The notes under the pieces: model-generated
Database searches by the model: none
The model's input: the letters and a program-made list of their open reading frames with translations, nothing else
What the model was told of the DNA's origin: nothing
Position numbers and translations under genes: made by a program
NCBI GenBank assembly: GCA_002353225.1
Contig: DEJF01000061.1
Coordinates: 56,780-67,966 of the forward strand
Reading direction: 5' to 3'
From: Prevotella sp. UBA2755
GTDB lineage: Bacteria > Bacteroidota > Bacteroidia > Bacteroidales > Bacteroidaceae
Length of the DNA: 11,187 bases
Shown: in pieces, positions 1 to 8,961 of the stretch
How the letters are laid out: every line of letters starts with the position of its first letter
Position numbering within the stretch: the stretch's first letter is position 1

Positions 1-1
1 A

Positions 2-448
2 CAAAACACACCAGCACTTGGTTATATCCTTGGTGACGAGGGTAGTGGTGCCGTATTAGGGAGACTTTTCTTGAATGCAATCTTTAAGGACCCCCGATTC
101 GAGGATATTCGTGATGCTTATCTGGCGGAGACAAAGTTGACGGTTCCCATTATTATTAATAAGGTATACAGGGAACCTCTTGCTAATCGTTTCCTTGCCT
201 CGACCTCCTCGTTTATCCAGCAGCACCTTGACTTCGAGCCGCTGCGAGTGATGGTTATTGGTAACTTCCGTACATTCTTTCAGCATAACTTGGTGCAGTA
301 CCAGCGTCGTGACTTGCCTGTTCATGCCGTTGGCAGCATCGCCTATTATTACCAAGAAGAATTGAAAGAGGCTGCCCAGCAAGAAGGTTTTACGTTAGGC
401 ACTATTCTTTCAGCACCAATGGAAGGGCTGATAAATTATCACCAATGA
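2..448 (+). CDS. BadF/BadG-type sugar kinase, N-acetylglucosamine kinase-like (5' end outside window)
   Basis: This is the C-terminal 148 residues of an ATP-dependent sugar kinase of the BadF/BadG/BcrA/BcrD ATPase family, the group that holds Bacteroidota N-acetylglucosamine kinases. It would act in the cytoplasm, phosphorylating an amino sugar or related sugar. The frame is open from the window edge. The first visible residues include GYILGDEGSGA, the glycine-rich nucleotide-binding stretch typical of this family, followed by a helical lid region. The C-terminus has HAVGSIAYYY and APMEGLINYH, both characteristic of these kinases. It stops at TGA 446-448. The next gene is 182 bp away behind its own promoter, so this is probably a neighbour and not part of the PUL operon. 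Family membership is well supported; the exact sugar is an inference. Confidence 0.85.
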   Translation, partial: QNTPALGYILGDEGSGAVLGRLFLNAIFKDPRFEDIRDAYLAETKLTVPIIINKVYREPLANRFLASTSSFIQQHLDFEPLRVMVIGNFRTFFQHNLVQYQRRDLPVHAVGSIAYYYQEELKEAAQQEGFTLGTILSAPMEGLINYHQ

Positions 449-464
449 GTCTTTGGCGGTGATA
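437..464 (+). other. Inverted repeat overlapping the kinase stop codon
   Basis: TATCACC (437-443) pairs perfectly with GGTGATA (458-464) around a 14-nt loop that contains the TGA stop. No T-run follows directly: the first long one starts at 501. It is therefore a poor intrinsic terminator. It may be a weak 3'-end stabiliser or chance. Confidence 0.3.
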
Positions 465-489
465 CTTTGATGCTGAAAGATGATACTTT
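460..489 (+). promoter_or_regulatory. Two TGATACTTT direct repeats, possible activator site
   Basis: TGATACTTT occurs at 460-468 and again at 481-489, a 21-bp period that puts both on the same face of the helix. They lie about 65-90 bp upstream of the predicted susC-like transcription start, where PUL activators such as hybrid two-component (HTCS) or AraC-type regulators would bind. The reverse complement AAAGTATCA is at 10760-10768, before the esterase gene. Binding is inferred; only the repeats are seen. Confidence 0.45.
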
Positions 490-521
490 TGTTGCATTTG
501 TTTTTTTTTTCCGCACTTTTT

Positions 522-553
522 TTTGTGTGGTAACAAATTTTTGTTTATTTTTG
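522..553 (+). promoter_or_regulatory. Bacteroidota-type promoter of the PUL operon
   Basis: TTTG at 522-525 serves as the -33 element and TATTTTTG at 546-553 matches the -7 consensus TAnnTTTG. They are 20 bp apart, close to the spacing known for the Bacteroidota primary sigma factor. Transcription would start near 560, giving a leader of about 70 nt. T-runs at 501-510 and 517-524 sit just upstream. Confidence 0.7.
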
Positions 554-630
554 CAAATTGAAATGTCTCTCCCTAGTGGAGTTGGCTAACAGTAACTATG
601 GTAAATTACTACTAATTTAATAATCATTTT

Positions 631-3600
631 ATGGACAAAACAACACGAAAAGCGATTGTAAGAATCAGGTACTTGGTACTGTTTCTTATGATGTTCCCTC
701 TTTGTGCCTTGGCACAGAATGTGAACGTGTTCGGTACGGTGACGGATGCCAATACTGGTGAGGAAATCATCGGAGCGACAGTAAAGGTAAAGGGCGCATC
801 AGGTGGTTCTATTACCGATTTTGAAGGTAAGTACAAGATTTCCGTAAAGCCTGGCGCAACATTGGAGATCTCGTATGTGGGTTTTCAGACTAAGTCTGTT
901 AAAGTGACAAAGGCTGGTCAGTTGGACATCCAGATTGCTGAGGATGTCAACATGCTGGATCAGGTGGTTGTCGTAGGTTATGGTGTGATGAAGCGCTCCG
1001 ACCTGACAGGTTCTGTGGCAAGTATTGACGAGAAGGCGATTAAGCAAGGTGTCAATACCAGTATTGAGCAGGCGATGCAAGGACGTATCGCTGGTGTTGC
1101 CGTAACTCAGAACTCAGGTGCTCCTGGCGGTGGTATCTCCGTACAGATCCGTGGTATCAACTCTCTGAGTGGTAATGAGCCGCTGTATGTGATTGACGGT
1201 GTCGCTATGTCCGGTCAGACAGGCGACAATTCTTCCGTATTGAGCACGTTGAACCCTTCTGATATTACTTCTCTTGAAGTGTTGAAGGATGCTTCAGCAA
1301 CAGCGATCTATGGTTCACGTGCATCTAATGGTGTTGTCTTGATTACCACGAAGAAGGGCTCTGAGGGTAAGCCAAAGGTTGTTTATGAGGGTATGATGGG
1401 TTGGCAGAAACTTCCCAAACATCTGGATATGATGAACCTGAAGCAATACGCACAGTTCTATAACGATCGTGCCGCTCTTTGGGGATGGGGTGCTATGGAG
1501 CAGTACAAAGACCTGTCGTTGCTGACGAATGGTACTGACTGGCAGGATGAACTTTTCCAGGTTGCATTCATGCACCAGCATCAGTTAGGTGTCAGTGGTG
1601 GTACCAAGGACATGAACTATAACCTTTCTGGAGGTTATCTGGATCAGGATGGTATCGGTATCGGTTCAGGCTTTAAACGTGCTAGTTTCCGTGCCAATGT
1701 TGAAACCAACGTCAATAAGTGGTTGAAAGTTGGTGCCAACGGTTATTTCGCCCGTACCAAGCAGATTATCACTTTCGATGATGCCAACGTTATTCAGGAT
1801 GCCATCTCTATGACTCCTGATGTTGCCGCTCGTAATGCAGACGGCTCTTATGACTCAGGCGCTGAGAATGAGTTCAACTATACAGAGAACCCATTGTTCA
1901 AGGCTCAGCAGATAGACAATCATAATGAGAAGTCTCAGTTGGACTTCAACCTCTATGCGAACATAACTCCCATTAAGAATCTTGTTCTTCGTGTAGAATA
2001 TGGTGGAAGTTTCTCATGGGGTGACTCTTATTACTTCCGCCCAGAGTACTCTTATGGTTCTAACAACCAGAAGGTAGAGTCTTTGGGACAACGTACCTCT
2101 TCAAAGAGTAAATATCAGAGTTTCAAGCAGTATGCTACTTATGACTTTGACCCATTGAAGAACAATCATTTGCAGATTATGTTGGGTCACGAGTCACAAT
2201 GGGGCGACTGGTCAAACCTCTCTGCTTCCAGAAGAGGATTCATATCTGATGCCATTCACTCTCTTCATGTTGGTGATGCTACGACTGCCACCAATGACGA
2301 GCAGGGTAGTGAGTGGGCTATTGAGTCATACTTCGGACGTTTGAACTACAATTTGTTAGACCGTTATTTGTTGACCGCTACACTGCGTGCCGACGGTTCT
2401 TCCTCATTCGGTCCCAATAACCGTTGGGGTTGGTTCCCGTCATTGGCTGCTGCTTGGCGTATTACTCAGGAGCCGTTTATGAAGAATCTCACATGGTTGA
2501 GCAATGCGAAACTGCGTCTCGGATGGGGTCTTGTAGGTAACCAAAGCGCAGGCTCTTATGCTTACGGTGTTGCGATGAGTGCTGTATCTACTGCCTGGGG
2601 TAATGGCTACTATGCAGGCAACTATGCGAATCCCGACTTGAAGTGGGAGAGCACGAACGCATGGAATATCGGTCTTGACCTCTCATTCTTCAACAACCGC
2701 ATAGAGTTCATCATTGATGCTTATTATAAGAAGACATCTAATCTGTTGATGTATTCCGTACTGCCCACCTATCTGATTGACGAGGAAGGTTACCAGTACT
2801 ATTTTGGTATCTATCCGCCATATGTAAATGCCGGTGCCATCCGTAACAAGGGTATTGAGTTTACATTGAATACGGTAAATATCTCTAATAAGGACTGGCA
2901 GTGGCGTACAGGTGCCACCATCTCTTTCAACCGTAATAAGTTGACTAAACTGAATAGTGAGGACTCCTCTTTACAAGGTCGTATCGGTAGTGATACCTAT
3001 ACTTTGTCTGAGGTAGGTGGTCCTGTTGGACGTTTCTATGGCTACAATGTGATTGGCATGTATACCAAGGAGGATGACTTCTATCAGAAAGACCCCAATG
3101 GTGCTCGCATGATTGACAAGGATGGTAATTATATTCCTGTTGCACGTCCTGTAGACAGTGATGGTAATATGTATGACATCAAGCAGAACGGTATCTGGGT
3201 AGGTGACTATATCTACGAGGATGTTGACGGTGATGGTAAGATTACTGAGTCAGACCGTAAGTATATTGGTGACCCGAACCCGAAATTCACTTTCGGCTTG
3301 AACAATACCATTACTTACAAGGACTTTGAGTTGTCGTTCTTCCTGAGTGGTTCTTATGGCAATGATGTTTACAACGTACTTCGCCAGACCAAGACTGATC
3401 CCAAGGGATGGGGTAACAAGATGGCATATGTTTCAAACTGCGCTCATATTGCTATGTACGACGAGGAAGGTTCTCTGAGTGACATCTCTAATGTATATAT
3501 CTCTAATGCAGGGTCAGCCTCTTGCTGGCGCATAGAGCCTTCTGGCGGTGGTCAGAACAATAACAGCCGTATTTCTTCCGAATTCGTAGAGAACGGCTCA

Positions 3601-3840
3601 TATATACGTTTGAAGTCACTCTCTTTTGCTTGGAATTTGCCAAAGCGCTGGATAAACAAGATTGGTATTGATTGGTGTCAGATTTATGCCAATATCCAAA
3701 ACCTCTTTACGATTACGGGTTACGATGGTTACGATCCTGAAGTCGGTGCTCAGGGACAGAGCGTGATTCTGCAGGGACTTGATAACGGACGTTATCCTTC
3801 TCAGCGTATTTACAACTTCGGTCTAAAACTCAACTTCTAA
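631..3840 (+). CDS. SusC-like TonB-dependent outer-membrane transporter
   Basis: 1069 residues, a normal SusC-family length. It imports oligosaccharides across the outer membrane using TonB/ExbBD energy, with the SusD-like partner as a lid. An N-terminal signal peptide ends near residue 28 (cleavage after ALA, before QNVNV). Residues about 33-105 form a carboxypeptidase-D-regulatory-like domain (VFGTVTD at the start, ISYVGF at 80-85). The family hallmark VVVVGYG follows at 112-118, then the plug at about 120-243 (RGINSLSG, PLYVIDGVA, LEVLKDASATAIYGSRASNG). The rest is the beta-barrel, ending in LKLNF with the usual terminal Phe. A DVDGDGKITESD stretch at 864-875 resembles a calcium-binding loop, common in SusC proteins. 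The first Met fits the signal peptide and there is no Shine-Dalgarno sequence. It is first in the four-gene operon. The ligand cannot be read from this protein alone. Confidence 0.97.
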   Translation: MDKTTRKAIVRIRYLVLFLMMFPLCALAQNVNVFGTVTDANTGEEIIGATVKVKGASGGSITDFEGKYKISVKPGATLEISYVGFQTKSVKVTKAGQLDIQIAEDVNMLDQVVVVGYGVMKRSDLTGSVASIDEKAIKQGVNTSIEQAMQGRIAGVAVTQNSGAPGGGISVQIRGINSLSGNEPLYVIDGVAMSGQTGDNSSVLSTLNPSDITSLEVLKDASATAIYGSRASNGVVLITTKKGSEGKPKVVYEGMMGWQKLPKHLDMMNLKQYAQFYNDRAALWGWGAMEQYKDLSLLTNGTDWQDELFQVAFMHQHQLGVSGGTKDMNYNLSGGYLDQDGIGIGSGFKRASFRANVETNVNKWLKVGANGYFARTKQIITFDDANVIQDAISMTPDVAARNADGSYDSGAENEFNYTENPLFKAQQIDNHNEKSQLDFNLYANITPIKNLVLRVEYGGSFSWGDSYYFRPEYSYGSNNQKVESLGQRTSSKSKYQSFKQYATYDFDPLKNNHLQIMLGHESQWGDWSNLSASRRGFISDAIHSLHVGDATTATNDEQGSEWAIESYFGRLNYNLLDRYLLTATLRADGSSSFGPNNRWGWFPSLAAAWRITQEPFMKNLTWLSNAKLRLGWGLVGNQSAGSYAYGVAMSAVSTAWGNGYYAGNYANPDLKWESTNAWNIGLDLSFFNNRIEFIIDAYYKKTSNLLMYSVLPTYLIDEEGYQYYFGIYPPYVNAGAIRNKGIEFTLNTVNISNKDWQWRTGATISFNRNKLTKLNSEDSSLQGRIGSDTYTLSEVGGPVGRFYGYNVIGMYTKEDDFYQKDPNGARMIDKDGNYIPVARPVDSDGNMYDIKQNGIWVGDYIYEDVDGDGKITESDRKYIGDPNPKFTFGLNNTITYKDFELSFFLSGSYGNDVYNVLRQTKTDPKGWGNKMAYVSNCAHIAMYDEEGSLSDISNVYISNAGSASCWRIEPSGGGQNNNSRISSEFVENGSYIRLKSLSFAWNLPKRWINKIGIDWCQIYANIQNLFTITGYDGYDPEVGAQGQSVILQGLDNGRYPSQRIYNFGLKLNF

Positions 3841-3854
3841 TATATAAATAAGGT

Positions 3855-5690
3855 ATGAAAAAATTGAATATATTGCTGTTTGCTGGTTCTCTGATTGCCA
3901 TGGGAACACTTACTACCAGTTGTGGTAAGGATTTCCTTGACAAGACTCCTCAGCATTCCTATACAGCAGATACATATTACTCTTCTGATGCAGCGGTAAT
4001 GAAAGCGATTGAGCCGCTGTATAATTACGCATGGTTTAACTACAACTACCGTGCTATGGTGGGTATGGGCTCTGCTCGTGCCAACGATGGATGGAACCCT
4101 TACCTGAATCCTCAGTTTGCCACTTTCCAAGTGACTGGACTGGATGGTGACCTTGCCAATGCGTGGAAGTCCTTCTATCTGGTAGTATCCATGTCTAACC
4201 AACTGATCTCAGATGTTAATACATATTGCACAGATGCTGTCAGCGAGGATGTGAAGAACCTTGCCTTAGGTGAGGCTTATCTGATGCGAGGGACAGCCTA
4301 TTTCTATCTGGTTCGTGCATGGGGCGATGTGATTGTCTATGAGAATAATCTGGAAATGACCAATACACCGGTAGTTCCTCTGACCAAGGAGGAGGATGTG
4401 CTGAAGTTTGTCATCCGTGATTATCGTCGTGCCATCGAGTTGCTTCCAACGGCAAGTACCAGCAACCATGCCACCAAGTACTCAGCAGAGGGAATGCTCG
4501 CCAAGGCGCTCCTTGCCTATAGTGGATGGAACAAGACAACCCGCGACGAGAGTGTTCTGGAAGAGGTTATTGCACTCTGTGACGATGTAATAAAGAACAG
4601 TCCTTATAAACTGATGGATAATTATGCCGACCTCTTTAAGTATGAGTATAACAATTTTACCATGCAGAACTCTGAGACCCTGCTTGCTATGCGCTGGGCA
4701 GATCCTCTCACGGCTACATGGGGTACCTATAATGCTAACTACTCTGACCTGGCGTGGAGTGGAGCCTCAGATGTCAATGTATGGGGTGGTATTTATGCTT
4801 CTGTAGACATGCTTGACCTCTATAACGAGGATATCAGTGACTCTATCCGTTTCCAGACAACCTTCTGTCTGCCAGGCATCTATTATGATTACTGGGATAC
4901 AGGTAATGACCTCGTAGCTGCTGTAGACAAGACCCCTGCCAAGGGCTATCCCCAGGCTTCAGGTTATGTTTACAGTAAGAAATTCTGTCAGTTGAAGAAA
5001 TGGGTCGTTGGTACGAAGACTGACTGCCAGGGACACCTTGCACAGATGGCTTCTCCACTAAATACGTATATCATGCGCCTTGCAGATGTCTATCTGATTA
5101 AGGCTGAGGCAATCCTTGGTAATGATGAAGTTACTTCTGATCCTGATGGCTTGGATGCTATCAATGAGGTGCGTAAGCGAGCCAAAGTAGATGTCATGTA
5201 TGACTCCTATGGTCTGGAGGAACTTATTAAAGAGCGTCGCAAGGAGTTCTGTATGGAGTTCTCCAACTGGTATGACATGGTGACGTGGTATCGATGGAAG
5301 CCCCAGTATATGCTGAATTACTTCAATAATAAGCAGCACCGCGCCTTTATGATTAATCAGGGTGACGTGCTCTATAATGCTGACCGTACTATCTCTTACC
5401 GTACATTCCCCAACCGTCAGTCTTCGCCTTGGTATTTCTATGATGATACCAGGAGTCCGCGTGGATGCTACTGGAATGACTGTATGCGTGATGGTGATAC
5501 TGAGACCGTCATCCAGACCAAGGATGAGGGATATGTCTATGATGTGGATGCCCTGTCAAGAGCCTGTGACGGTTATGACCCTGTAACGCTTAATGAGACG
5601 AACATCTTCATGCCTTATCCTGAGGCTGACGTGATTCGTAATCCTTACTTCAAGGAGCCTGCTCAAAGTTATGATTTTGGAGAAGAGTAA
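3855..5690 (+). CDS. SusD-like surface glycan-binding lipoprotein
   Basis: 611 residues, a RagB/SusD-family lipoprotein that caps the SusC-like pore and binds the target glycan at the cell surface. The signal peptide ends in TTSC, making Cys23 the likely lipidated residue; it is followed by GKDFLDKTPQ, the usual opening of mature SusD proteins. Further family features are ANAWKSFY, LGEAYLMRGTAYFYLVRAWGD, the TPR-like helices around EDVLKFVIRDYRRAIELLP, and the C-terminal motifs ADVYLIKAEA and LIKERRKEFCMEF. It starts 14 bp after the SusC stop, so it is cotranscribed and probably translationally linked. Two aromatic-rich stretches (WGTYNANYSDLAW, YYDYWDTG) could contribute to a sugar-binding face, but that is inference. 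Confidence 0.96.
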   Translation: MKKLNILLFAGSLIAMGTLTTSCGKDFLDKTPQHSYTADTYYSSDAAVMKAIEPLYNYAWFNYNYRAMVGMGSARANDGWNPYLNPQFATFQVTGLDGDLANAWKSFYLVVSMSNQLISDVNTYCTDAVSEDVKNLALGEAYLMRGTAYFYLVRAWGDVIVYENNLEMTNTPVVPLTKEEDVLKFVIRDYRRAIELLPTASTSNHATKYSAEGMLAKALLAYSGWNKTTRDESVLEEVIALCDDVIKNSPYKLMDNYADLFKYEYNNFTMQNSETLLAMRWADPLTATWGTYNANYSDLAWSGASDVNVWGGIYASVDMLDLYNEDISDSIRFQTTFCLPGIYYDYWDTGNDLVAAVDKTPAKGYPQASGYVYSKKFCQLKKWVVGTKTDCQGHLAQMASPLNTYIMRLADVYLIKAEAILGNDEVTSDPDGLDAINEVRKRAKVDVMYDSYGLEELIKERRKEFCMEFSNWYDMVTWYRWKPQYMLNYFNNKQHRAFMINQGDVLYNADRTISYRTFPNRQSSPWYFYDDTRSPRGCYWNDCMRDGDTETVIQTKDEGYVYDVDALSRACDGYDPVTLNETNIFMPYPEADVIRNPYFKEPAQSYDFGEE

Positions 5691-5711
5691 TAAATTAAAG
5701 ATGACAAAGCA

Positions 5712-7343
5712 ATGAATAAGATATTTAAAATGCAAAAAGGACTGCTACTGGCATTGATGGCTTTCTTTGCTCTTGGCTTCACAGCTTGTAGCGACAGCGA
5801 CGGTGGTGGTGGACAGCCTGAGATTACAGGTGTTCGTGTTTGTGACCCCGAGTTTGCCGACAGTCTCTTTACCAAGTCTGCCCAAGGTCAGACGATAGCT
5901 ATTATCGGTAAGAACCTTGGCAATGCACTGGCTGTATATATTAATGATCAGAGAGTGGGTTTCAGTTCTACATTGAATACTGACCATAGTATTATTGTAA
6001 AGGTTCCTTCTGAGAGTGATGGCTTCGAACTCACTGCATTCAACTCTGAGTTGAAGGACGAGATTCGTGTGGAGACAGGTGGTGGTATCGCTACCTTTGC
6101 CTTCAAAGTATTGGGTGCTGCTCCATCAATTGCCCGTATTCAAGGAACTTATCCTCGTAAGGCAGGTGACATACTGAATGTCTATGGTCTCAACCTCTAT
6201 AGCATTGAGTCGATGTATTTTACCAGTGCGACGGAAGAGGAAATTGCCACAACGGAGTGGGAGACTGTTCCTGGCACGCATGTGGCAGTGTCCGACTATG
6301 ATGTTCTGAAGCAGGACCGCTATATCAATTCTAACCAGAGTTATGAGGTTAATTCGCAGTTGGCACTGACAACTCCTGACCTTCCCTTCGATGAGGGCTG
6401 TCTGGTCATTGAGTGTGCTGCGGGTATCGTATATATTCCTTATACGAAGGTTCCTGGTAAGCCGGTGATTACCTCTATCAATACGGATATGCCTATTCCT
6501 GGCACCGACCTGATTATCAAAGGTCGTGAGTTCGTACAGGTAGAGTCTGTTACCTATGGTGATATCACACTGGGTCCGGACGACTTTACTGTGGCTGAGT
6601 CTGAGGATCAGATTACTATTGCTTTCACTGAAGACTTGAAACCTTCAGCAGGTTCTGGTACGACCCTGACGGTTACCACTCCTGGTGGTACGGCTTCGCA
6701 GGATTACTTCTATGTTACAGATGGTATCATCCTGAACTTCGAGGATGGATTTGCCACGGATAACGGATGGGGACCGAACGGAACACTGATGTCGGAGGCT
6801 ACCAGTGAGAGTATTCCTTACACCAGCGACGGAAAGTTCTGGCGTATCAAGTCTACTGATGGTGGCTGGAACTGGTGGGCAACGATGTGTTACTTCCGCA
6901 AGGACTGGTCTGGTAACTCGTTCTCACTGCCGGGCTTCGACCTGATTCCTGCCGGAACTTCTACTGATGATGTATATCTTGCCATGGAGGTATGGGACAA
7001 CAATACTGATTTCGGCGGTGCACAGTATCCGTTCCTGCACTATCAGATTCAGACCATTGGTGATGCTAAGACTCTTGTCTTTGAGAACTTCATCCAGGAT
7101 GATGTGGTCTATAAGGAGAAGGCTCTTCGCGCTATTGATAATACTCAGCCGAAAGAACGGTGGTATCGACATGTCATCAAGCTCAGCAGCTTCGACGGAT
7201 GGGCTGGCAAGACCTATGGTGACGTGGTGGCTGACGGTATCAACCAGATTCGTTTCATGCACATGAACTGGAATGGTACTCCTTCTACGATGGATATCAT
7301 GTTCGACAACGTTCGAATCCTGTATGTGCCTGCTGCTAAGTAA
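5712..7343 (+). CDS. Surface glycan-binding lipoprotein with IPT/TIG domains (SGBP-B-like)
   Basis: 543 residues. The signal peptide ends in FTAC with Cys26 as lipidation site, and SDSDGGGG after it fits the Bacteroidota surface-export signal. The mature protein looks like a stack of immunoglobulin-like IPT/TIG domains at about 36-130, 136-245 and 248-335 (recurring pattern of P-x-I-x-x-I then a G-x-x-L/I-x-I-x-G core), then a C-terminal binding domain from about 339 to the end. That domain opens with LNFEDGF and carries a Trp-rich patch (GGWNWWATM at 384-392) and HMNWNG, plausible aromatic platforms. The order matches SGBP-B proteins of xyloglucan and other beta-glucan PULs, whose C-terminal domain binds the glycan. 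No catalytic motif is seen. It follows the SusD gene by 21 bp. A second in-frame ATG at 5730 is possible; the first gives the better signal peptide. Confidence 0.88.
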   Translation: MNKIFKMQKGLLLALMAFFALGFTACSDSDGGGGQPEITGVRVCDPEFADSLFTKSAQGQTIAIIGKNLGNALAVYINDQRVGFSSTLNTDHSIIVKVPSESDGFELTAFNSELKDEIRVETGGGIATFAFKVLGAAPSIARIQGTYPRKAGDILNVYGLNLYSIESMYFTSATEEEIATTEWETVPGTHVAVSDYDVLKQDRYINSNQSYEVNSQLALTTPDLPFDEGCLVIECAAGIVYIPYTKVPGKPVITSINTDMPIPGTDLIIKGREFVQVESVTYGDITLGPDDFTVAESEDQITIAFTEDLKPSAGSGTTLTVTTPGGTASQDYFYVTDGIILNFEDGFATDNGWGPNGTLMSEATSESIPYTSDGKFWRIKSTDGGWNWWATMCYFRKDWSGNSFSLPGFDLIPAGTSTDDVYLAMEVWDNNTDFGGAQYPFLHYQIQTIGDAKTLVFENFIQDDVVYKEKALRAIDNTQPKERWYRHVIKLSSFDGWAGKTYGDVVADGINQIRFMHMNWNGTPSTMDIMFDNVRILYVPAAK

Positions 7344-7371
7344 TGAGTCAAATAATAAAGAATAATTGAAT

Positions 7372-8865
7372 ATGAGAAAGAATATATTGAATGCTGCAAT
7401 TCTGCTGCTCCTTGCCTTCGTGGCAGGAGCATGCAGCGACAGCGATTCCACCAAGACGGTGGATAATGGTCGTCGCAGTGGTGCAGGTACTATTCTGGAG
7501 TTGCTGAATACTGATGAGGGTTCCCTCTCTGCATTAAGTTTCTCCTTGGGTGCCAATAACTATATCGTGGGAATCAACTGTGATGGCGACTGGACAGCCT
7601 CTGTGGATGCTGACTGGGTAACGCTATCTAACTACGCTGGCTATGGCTATGCTAATAAGTATAGTTACGATAAGATCTCTGTATCCAAGAACATGGGTGA
7701 GGAGCGTACAGCAACTGTTACCTTCACTACTGGTAGTATCAGCAAGACAATAGCCATCACCCAGAAAGGTGCCGGTGCAGATCCTGACGATCCCTTTGAG
7801 ACATCCTTTGAACTGGTGGAGAACCTCGTGATGGGCTATAACCTTGGTAATACCCTCGATGCCAACCCATGGGGCGACTGGTGGGATCCTACCACCAAGA
7901 CTGTCAATGACTGGGAGACTTCATGGGGACAGCCTACTACAACACAAGAGATTATTGATGCTATCGCAGAGAAGGGTTTCAATATCATCCGTGTGCCTGT
8001 GACATGGTATCCGCATGTTGATGCCGATGATAAGATCAGCGACGAGTGGATGAAACGTGTAGAGGAGGTGGTCAACTATGTGCTCAATGCAGGTTGCTAT
8101 TGTATCCTTAACGTACAGCACGACACTGGTGCTGCCAATGGACGTACGGATGGTGGAGCATGGCTCTACGCCGATATCGATGACTATCCCACGCAGACTG
8201 TCCGCTACCAGAAGTTCTGGCAACAAATCGCTGAGCGTTTCAAGAACTATGACGAGCACCTGATCTTCGAGTCGTTCAACGAGATTCTGGACAAGAGTTA
8301 TTCTTGGACTGCTCCTTCCTCGGCCGAGGATGGTGCTTACCAGGCTATCAACAAACTGCAGCAGGACTTCGTAAATGTGGTTCGTGCTACTGGTGGAAAC
8401 AACCGGTATCGTAACCTTGCTATTACCACTTATGCCGCTACTGGTACGAGCGATGTGGCACTGGCTGCCTTCACACTCCCAGAGGATCCCTCCAGCAACC
8501 ACCTCTATCTGTCAATCCACTCCTACGATCCTTACAATTTCTGTAACTATAACGCAGGAAAGAATAACGATGGAACGGAGTACAACTACAATATTGAGGT
8601 GTTTGACGACGCTTGTAAGTCGGAGATTGATGCCGTGTTCAATCGTGTGAGCAACAGGGCATCAGCCGTTGGTATCCCATTCATCTTCGGAGAGTTCGGT
8701 GCCATTGACGAGTCGAAGAGCATGGCAGAGCGTATCAAGTACGCCCAGTATCTCAAGTCGAAGTTCCAGCAATATGAGACTGCCGGTCTCTGGTGGATGG
8801 GACTCTACGACCGTAAGAAAGCAGAGTGGTATGAGAGTGAGATTGTTGACGCTCTCTTCCAGTAA
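7372..8865 (+). CDS. BACON-GH5 endo-beta-1,4-glucanase lipoprotein (probably subfamily GH5_4)
   Basis: 497 residues. The lipobox VAGAC gives Cys21, and SDSDS after it suggests surface display. Residues about 45-132 are a BACON domain (GDWTASVDADWVTL, ending ITITQKG-like as IAITQKG), a spacer often found before Bacteroidota GH5 catalytic domains. The GH5 barrel starts near 150 with MGYNLGNTLDA (Asn157 in NLGNT), followed by GFNIIRVPVTW, ILNVQHD, LIFESFNEILD and FIFGEFGA. Glu304 in FNE is the expected acid/base and Glu441 in GEFG the expected nucleophile. It should cut internal beta-1,4 bonds in cellulose-type chains, glucomannan, xyloglucan or mixed-linkage glucan. The acid/base motif reads NEI, not the commoner NEP, so the subfamily is uncertain. 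The ATG at 7372 is preferred to an in-frame TTG at 7366. It is last in the operon, 28 bp after the SGBP gene. Confidence 0.9.
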   Translation: MRKNILNAAILLLLAFVAGACSDSDSTKTVDNGRRSGAGTILELLNTDEGSLSALSFSLGANNYIVGINCDGDWTASVDADWVTLSNYAGYGYANKYSYDKISVSKNMGEERTATVTFTTGSISKTIAITQKGAGADPDDPFETSFELVENLVMGYNLGNTLDANPWGDWWDPTTKTVNDWETSWGQPTTTQEIIDAIAEKGFNIIRVPVTWYPHVDADDKISDEWMKRVEEVVNYVLNAGCYCILNVQHDTGAANGRTDGGAWLYADIDDYPTQTVRYQKFWQQIAERFKNYDEHLIFESFNEILDKSYSWTAPSSAEDGAYQAINKLQQDFVNVVRATGGNNRYRNLAITTYAATGTSDVALAAFTLPEDPSSNHLYLSIHSYDPYNFCNYNAGKNNDGTEYNYNIEVFDDACKSEIDAVFNRVSNRASAVGIPFIFGEFGAIDESKSMAERIKYAQYLKSKFQQYETAGLWWMGLYDRKKAEWYESEIVDALFQ

Positions 8866-8893
8866 TTCAGAGATAACAATAATGACATGAATC

Positions 8894-8929
8894 ATGGGAC
8901 TTGCCTTCGGGGTGAGTCCCATTTTTTTT
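8894..8929 (+). terminator. Intrinsic terminator of the susC-to-GH5 operon
   Basis: ATGGGACT (8894-8901) pairs with AGTCCCAT (8915-8922), and the 13-nt loop contains C(TTCG)G at 8905-8910, a stable tetraloop context. A run of eight T (8922-8929) follows at once. It lies 28 bp after the GH5 stop and closes the four-gene operon. Confidence 0.88.
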
Positions 8930-8932
8930 CTT

Positions 8933-8960
8933 CGCGCGCGCGCACTATAAAGTTTTTTTT
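8933..8960. repeat. Alternating CG run followed by TATAAAG and a T8 tract
   Basis: Eleven bases of strict C/G alternation (8933-8943) are followed by TATAAAG (8946-8952) and eight T (8953-8960). The CG alternation is a potential Z-DNA former, and sits directly after the terminator. No function can be assigned. Confidence 0.5.
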
Positions 8961-8961
8961 C

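Noticed and set aside
501..524. Intrinsic terminator of the kinase gene
   Set aside because: There are T-runs of 10 and 8, but no stable hairpin directly before them; the nearest inverted repeat ends at 464.
6924..7556. 210-residue minus-strand open frame
   Set aside because: It lies antisense to the end of the SGBP gene and the start of the GH5 gene, both well supported, and shows no domain or start context.
7921..8502. 193-residue minus-strand open frame
   Set aside because: It is antisense to the GH5 catalytic domain, whose motifs are in the plus frame; typical shadow frame.
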